Assembly: GCA_954871525.1 (NCBI GenBank)
Contig: OX940864.1
Location: 15,432,001-15,496,000, forward strand
Direction: 5' to 3'
DNA: 64,000 nucleotides
Origin: Parietaria judaica
Lineage: Eukaryota > Streptophyta > Magnoliopsida > Rosales > Urticaceae
Each line of letters starts with the position of its first letter. Position 1 is the stretch's first letter. The notes beneath the pieces are model-generated. The model searched no databases. It worked only from the letters and a program-made list of their open reading frames with translations, and had not been told where the DNA came from. Of this stretch, positions 58,501 through 64,000 are shown piece after piece. Made by a program: the position numbers and the translations under genes.

Positions 58501-59754
58501 TGGCATCGCATGCTTCGGAAAGTACTAAACTACTCTTTGTAAAACTCACCTAAAACAAATTAAGAAAGCAATTGAATTGACACATTGCCTCATCAAACAA
58601 CAACTTCAAATAATGATAGTGATCATCTATATTGTTAATTAGCCAAATTATTCGAAAAACACCCACAAAATCGGCTCTGCGTTTGTCGCGTTTTGTTGGA
58701 ACCCTAGCCTATTAAAATTTTAGGGCCTTTAAGTATTTAAAAATTATTTTTTATATTTAATTAAGTATAAAATAATATATATATATATAGTCAAGGCTGG
58801 CCTTGATAACAACATACCACTCTTAATTATTTTTTTATTGTGTTCCTATTGGATACTTCTGCTAGAGTTTGTTTGTTTTTAATGGAGAGTTTTTTTTTAG
58901 TCGGCTCGTAAGGATTTTTATTTCAATAATTACGAGACAAAAGTAACAGATTTTTCCTTCTATTTAGCTTTTTACTTTGCAAAAGTGTGGCTTAAGAACT
59001 GAAAATCAAAAACCGCCTCGTGGTGTTATTTTACGAGTATATCCATAATTGAGGGGGGCTTTTGAAATATTTAAAAAATGACAAATGATTGTGTCAATCA
59101 AAATATATGTAAGTACATATATATACTCCTTTTTACTTATATATAGTTATAAGTATACTAAGTTGAACTTTTAAAAAATTATTTCAGCAAGGCAATACCC
59201 AAGAATAAGTGATTGTTAATATCGATGACTATTTTGTAAGTATACATAGCTCTACCGATTATTATCGATGACTAATTGAAATTGAAGATTTAAGTGTCAT
59301 ATTTGATTCGATAAGGCTTTTTTATTTGGTTGTTAAAACTTAAATAAAATCCTTTACAGACTTTGACATTTAACCATTCCAAATAATATTTATCTACTAA
59401 AAAAACAACGAACAAATAAAAATAATAGAAAAAAAGAATTAGCATGTAGCATGTTCTCTAAAATACTAAATTATTCCTTAGAATACTCCCATAAAATAAA
59501 ACTAATTAAGAAAGTGGATTACACATTGCCTCATCAACAACTTCATATAATGATAGTGATTATCTGTATTAAATAGGGAAATTATTCTATAGCTCGTCGA
59601 CCTTTTATTTTGTTCTTAAATAATCACTCACTTCGTTTATTAAATTCTGTTAGTTTAATGGTCATTTATAGCCAGTTTGTTTAAGATCAAATTACAATGT
59701 AATGATAATTTTAGAAAGTTTATATAGAAAAGAGGGTATTTAGAGGCACAAATA
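55512..59754. other. Gene-free AT-rich interval
   Basis: After the TAF12 3' UTR there is no gene. 56550-57060 has repeated AATCCGGATTNTNN and GGTTTTAACCC phrases typical of decayed hAT-type repeats. 57220-57350 has CGTGTTGAATGGGC/GGGTTAACACGAC phrases also common in plant repeats. Boundaries not resolved. Confidence 0.5.
58373..59580. repeat. Diverged direct duplication (two ~270-bp copies)
   Basis: 58373-58640 and about 59320-59580 share AACTT(A)AA(A)TAAAATCCTTTA, ACTTTGACATTT and ACACATTGCCTCATCA, then AATGATAGTGAT, in the same order and orientation, with many substitutions and small indels. Confidence 0.7.
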
Positions 59755-60476
59755 TGTTGATGTACGATTTCGTCTATGACAATTTACATTGTTACGACTA
59801 AATTTATCTCCGTCGTTTAGTGATTTGGGCCTCATCCGTCAAAGGCCCAATACCCACACAAGCCCAGTTGACTAAGTCAAAAGGGATCATATTTAGTCTA
59901 GCGACGAAGATCCTCAGCGATGGGGAACGTGCCGCGACGATCCTCGTCAATGAACTTTCAGTGACATGCATCATCGCGGACCTACAACAAGAGCGATGAC
60001 CAAGTCAGCGACGAGGCGCATCATTACCGACGAGGTTTATAGTTCCTTCCAATGACAAAGACCGAAGGCGTAATTGAAGCAATCAGCATGGCGCAAGCGA
60101 CACTCTAGCCAATTGACGACGACAGTTACGCCCACGATTACAGCCATGCAATTATGGTCATTATGAGGGAATCGAACGCAATTGTAACAGCCCAATTATG
60201 AGGACTGATTTGAATCTTTTAGCGGATTATAAATAGAGGGCTAAGGCCCATGTACAGAGGATGACACATTTTTGCACCATCAATACACACGCGAAAAAGG
60301 GTGTCTCATCGAGGCACAATCACTCAACAAACAACCCGACTCATTCTCACAAAGCACTCATCTCTTTCAACGTGATCTAGTTTTAACAGAAAGACCCGAG
60401 CTCTAAGGAAATCTAAACTCGGGATTACACCACCCGTAATTCCGTGACTGCAGAGGCCGATTTTTCGACCTCAACA
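59755..60476 (+). mobile_element. Probable solo LTR
   Basis: 722 bp from TGTTGATGTACG to GACCTCAACA (TGTTGA/TCAACA ends). Flanks are AAATA and AAGTA, a one-mismatch TSD. TATA box TATAAATA at 60228-60235 followed by a leader. No internal domains and no second LTR. Confidence 0.7.
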
Positions 60477-61137
60477 AAGTACACCATGTTTGATTTTTTG
60501 GCATATGTTGACTTTTTATGGCAAAAGTTTTCAATATCCACTATTTTACTTCTCTTTAAAATTTTGACCCTTCTTTTTGATCGAATCAAAAAATTTTAAA
60601 TGCGTTTTAAGTCTCACACACATGTAACTTTTAAAAAACTTCAAATATATATATATATATATATTTTATACTAATTGTACTTTAACAACAAAAATGTATA
60701 ATTTTTTTGGAATAAGTATATAGTAGATATTAAAAAAATTGATTGTAAAAAAGATTAAAAAAATATGCTATAAAAAAAATTAAGATATTAGATACTGAGC
60801 TGAGGTCGCTATTAATTATGTAATCATTCCATTAAAAATCTTAATTTCCCTTTTTAATTAACATTATCTTCTTTTACATCGTGACATCCGCCCGGGTGGG
60901 CAATTCACAATTATATCGAAAAGGATAATTAAAAACCCACTACTTGAGAAATTCCACGTTGCACCTTCCCATTGGCCGAAAAATCACATCGATAAAAACT
61001 AAATATAAATTATTTACACAAAGACCCTCCGACTTTCGTATATTTAGCCGATCAGCCCCTCTCGCTCTGTGGCAGCTCAGCTCTTTGTCAGCCTTTAACG
61101 ACTCTTCCGAACAAGACAAAGTACCAAACCCTCACGC

Positions 61138-61174
<37 letters not shown>

Positions 61175-61275
61175 CACTACATGCGGTGTATTGCATATCG
61201 GTAGAGCTCTCAATCGTAACGCCATTGAATCGATTCATTGTCTGTCGGCGATTAAATAGTCGGAGGTCTGCGACG
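60477..61275. other. Upstream region and leader of the nucleoside hydrolase gene
   Basis: AT-rich with (AT)n near 60648-60663 and 61140-61171. No other gene. Confidence 0.5.
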
Positions 61276-63642
61276 ATGCCGTGCAATGGCGTTTTGGCGT
61301 CGCGAGCTACGCCTGAGAAGGTCATCATCGACACCGATCCGGGAATCGGTGAGTTCTTACGCTTGTGATTGATTGATTTCAATTGGGAGATTTTTGGTTT
61401 ACTGCGATAATTCCGGTATATATTTCATATATATATATATATATATTTTATTTTTCTGTTTTCTCGGATTTTCTCGGGAGCCAAACAAGAGTTGAGAGCT
61501 TTTTCTACTTAGCACGTGAGATTCAGATGTGGAATCGTGGTTGAATTTGGAAGCTTTGTGAAAATAAAATAAAGTTGAAAAACGGATGTTCTTGAAGCTT
61601 GTTGCTTTCTGGGAAAGTTTGAAAAGTTAGCTTCTTTTGCCGATAGTGATATTCCATGGAATCAATTGGGATTGTACATGCTCTTTTTGTCTACAATGTT
61701 ATAAGTGATGTGTGATAATCTATATCCTACTATTATCAGATGATAGCATGGCTATTTTCATGGCGTTTGGAACTCCGGGGTTGGAGATTTTGGGCTTAAC
61801 GACGGTTTTCGGTAACGTTACTACGAAAGATGCCACCAACAACGCTTTGCTTCTGGTATAAATCTATGAGATTTTGATGTTAATTCGTCGTGTTATTGTG
61901 ATGCATGTGTGATTGATTACTTTTATGTTTTTCAAAAGGATAGTGTGAGATCGCAGGGCGTCCTGATTTGCCTGTGGCCGAGGGCAGTTCCGAGCCTCTG
62001 AAGGTAATCGTGCTCGGCTTGCTGTTCAATTTTTCACACCAAGCTGTTGTTCTGTTTATCATTAATTATAAACTATTCTTGATCATACACTTATTTTGTT
62101 TTATTTTATGTTATGTTGTTGAAAAAGGGAGGAGAAGTGCGCGTTGCGGATTTTGTGCATGGTTCTGACGGTCTGGGAGATATATTCCTTCCCGCTCCTA
62201 TAGCCCAAAAGATTGAGAAGAGCGCCGCTGAATTCTTGGTTGATAAAGTATTGGAATATCCCGATGAAGTATCAATTCTCGCACTTGGACCTCTGACGAA
62301 CGTAGCGTTGGTAAGCTCAGTTTCAGTTGCTAACTCGTAAATTTACGGTTGAAAGTCCTCTAAACTCACGTTTGTTGCAATAATTTTAATCAGGCGATCA
62401 AAAGGGATTCTTCCTTTGCGAAAAAAGTCAAGAAAATAGTCGTGCTTGGCGGTGCTTTCTTCTCTCTGGGAAACGTGAACCCTGCCGCCGAAGCAAATGT
62501 AAGTGTTCTTCATTCCTTCTATGCCTCTTCAAATCCGTTTTTCACGTCGGAAGCGCATTGAAATCCTTGGCAAATATCTCATCTTTGTTACAAAACATGT
62601 GATTCAGCTCATAGAACCACTTTCAAACAAGTTTCTGATGATGAGGATCATGTTCAACTTGCAGATTTACGGGGACCCAGAAGCTGCAGATGTTGTATTC
62701 ACATCCGGGGCAAACATTGTTGTTGTCGGGATAAACATCACGACCCAAGTTGCATTCACAGGTACAATTTCCGGCATATTTCATTCTAAGACTAGCTTCT
62801 GTTTTTAGTTTAAAGACTGTCAATTCTGAAACCCGGGGCTTCGTCTTTTAAATTTGGAGGTATCAATTGGCCGGTTTGGTCTCATCTGAAAACCCGTGGA
62901 AAGTGATGCCAAATGAGCTTTGTGAGTTTTGGGGTGGCCTAGGCCAGACAATGGAACACCTCATCTGTTGTCCGTATTTGGCTCCTGACTTTTAAGTGTA
63001 AAACCGAAACATGCGAAATATGTTAGGGTCATATCCAAAATTACTAAAATACAAATTTTTGTTACAAGTAACTTTCACAAGTTCTGTTGTACGATTTAGT
63101 CGCTTTCTAGTATGACGGTCAAATAGAGATAAAAATATGAAGTCAGTAGCCCATGAAACTTATAGTCCTTACTTTCCAATGTTTCGTTCGTTTTCAGATG
63201 CGGACCTCTTTGATCTGAAGCAATCAAACGGAAAATATGCAAAAATCATATGCGACATGTGCAAATTCTACAGAGATTGGCATTTGAAGTCCGATGGTGT
63301 CCACGGAATCTTCCTCCACGATCCAGTTAGTTTCGTCGCTTTGGTTCGTCCCGATCTCTTTACGTACAAGGAAGGCGTTGTGAGAGTCGAAACGCAGGGC
63401 ATATGTATAGGTCATACATTAATGGATCAAGGACTCAAGAAGTAAGCCTAAAATAGCATATGAATTGCTTTTCTTTCTATTTACGTTTTTTCAACTATAT
63501 ATCGTAATTGTATTTTACGTCTTCTTTTTTCAGATGGAATTCGAGTAACCCGTGGTCGGACTACTCCCCGGTCTCCGTTGCGTGGACGGTGGACGTGGAG
63601 AAAGTCGTGAGTTACATCAAAAGTCAACTCATGACCCCTTGA
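61276..63642 (+). CDS. URH1: Uridine/inosine nucleoside hydrolase, 8 exons
   Basis: Ca2+-dependent N-ribohydrolase that splits ribonucleosides (chiefly uridine in plant URH1, also inosine/xanthosine) into base and ribose for nucleoside salvage and catabolism, normally cytosolic. Exons: 61276-61348, 61740-61855, 61944-62003, 62128-62310, 62394-62498, 62665-62761, 63198-63441 and 63534-63642, giving 987 bp, i.e. 328 aa, close to the usual ~335. The calcium/active-site motif DTDPGIDD is split by intron 1 (DTDPGI/DD). Other family stretches: TTVFGNV, HGSDGLGD, LALGPLTNVAL, VVLGGAFFSLGNVNPAAEAN, IYGDPEAADVVF and LHDPVSFVAL. No signal peptide and no defect seen. URH1 is preferred over URH2 from general resemblance only. 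Confidence 0.93.
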
Positions 63643-64000
63643 AATACATTGACCTTTGTGTTCTCCTTATCAAAAGCTAACCAGTGAATCATCTTTTTAC
63701 TTATTCGAACTTGTAAAGAGAGGAGACATTTGGACATTTATGTTTAATTTTATAATAATAATGAATGAATTTAATGCTTTACATGCACAATCCTTTCTTA
63801 TGTTACATAGCTCTCGAATCGAATTAATATTGTTAATCTCCGGTTTCACAATGTCGATGCCATAAAATGCCGATGGTCTGATTTACGGATATGCCAAACG
63901 TGTAAATTGTAGGTTTTTAAAGGCTGAGGCCCGTCTGTCGATTGGATTTAACGGGTATTTTATAAAATGTTAATGTTTATAAATATTAATAGTCTATAAC
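63643..64000. other. 3' flank of the nucleoside hydrolase
   Basis: 3' UTR and AT-rich flank; nothing else recognised. Confidence 0.6.

Overview
The window is nuclear DNA of a flowering plant, most likely a eudicot. Introns are AT-rich with GT/AG borders, the host genes are plant families, and most of the space is taken by plant-type LTR retrotransposons, foldback elements, hAT-like and Emigrant-like DNA elements and a SINE. I cannot name the species.

Host genes. (1) A purple acid phosphatase (PAP) whose first coding exon (160-318, minus) is the only part inside the window. (2) A complete five-exon PAP paralogue (26138-30232, plus, 441 aa). (3) An A20/AN1 stress-associated protein (31580-32107, minus, 175 aa). 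(4) An eleven-exon SLC35F-type membrane transporter (47647-51373, plus, 342 aa). (5) TAF12, the histone-fold subunit of TFIID/SAGA (52338-55511, plus, eight exons, 528 aa). (6) A nucleoside hydrolase of the URH1 type (61276-63642, plus, eight exons, 328 aa). The two PAP genes point away from each other and the transposon-filled 0.3-26 kb stretch lies between their 5' ends.

Mobile DNA. 2151-11482 is a young-looking LTR element lying on the minus strand (777-bp LTRs, TSD ATTAT). It has no gag-pol. After its primer-binding site it carries an intact intronless 333-aa F-box protein resembling SKIP14. Towards its other LTR it carries a convergent, antisense, intron-containing gene for a long coiled-coil protein with a gypsy-type transposon N-terminal domain. 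12.28-14.40 kb looks like a degenerate TIR element carrying a piece of a UDP-glycosyltransferase gene. 14511-18723 is a chromovirus (Ty3/gypsy) copy with most of pol deleted and three in-frame amber stops. 18826-19792 is a near-kilobase foldback palindrome. 19878-20633 is a probable solo LTR with a dense W-box array in U3. 21.5-24.4 kb holds relics of a MYB/SANT-like gene and a hAT transposase. 34.1-38.05 kb is a run of small DNA elements (foldback, two hAT-like siblings with 8-bp TSDs, one Emigrant-like element). 39558-42303 is a solo LTR with TSD GTTGA, apparently nested in another LTR-like sequence. A SINE with a perfect 17-bp TSD lies at 43004-43098. 44.6-47.05 kb holds foldback pieces and an LTR-like segment with a 23-G run. 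59755-60476 is another probable solo LTR.

The host genes are unrelated housekeeping, stress or phosphate genes with no operon-like logic. The most unusual object is the 2151-11482 retroelement with two convergent cargo genes.
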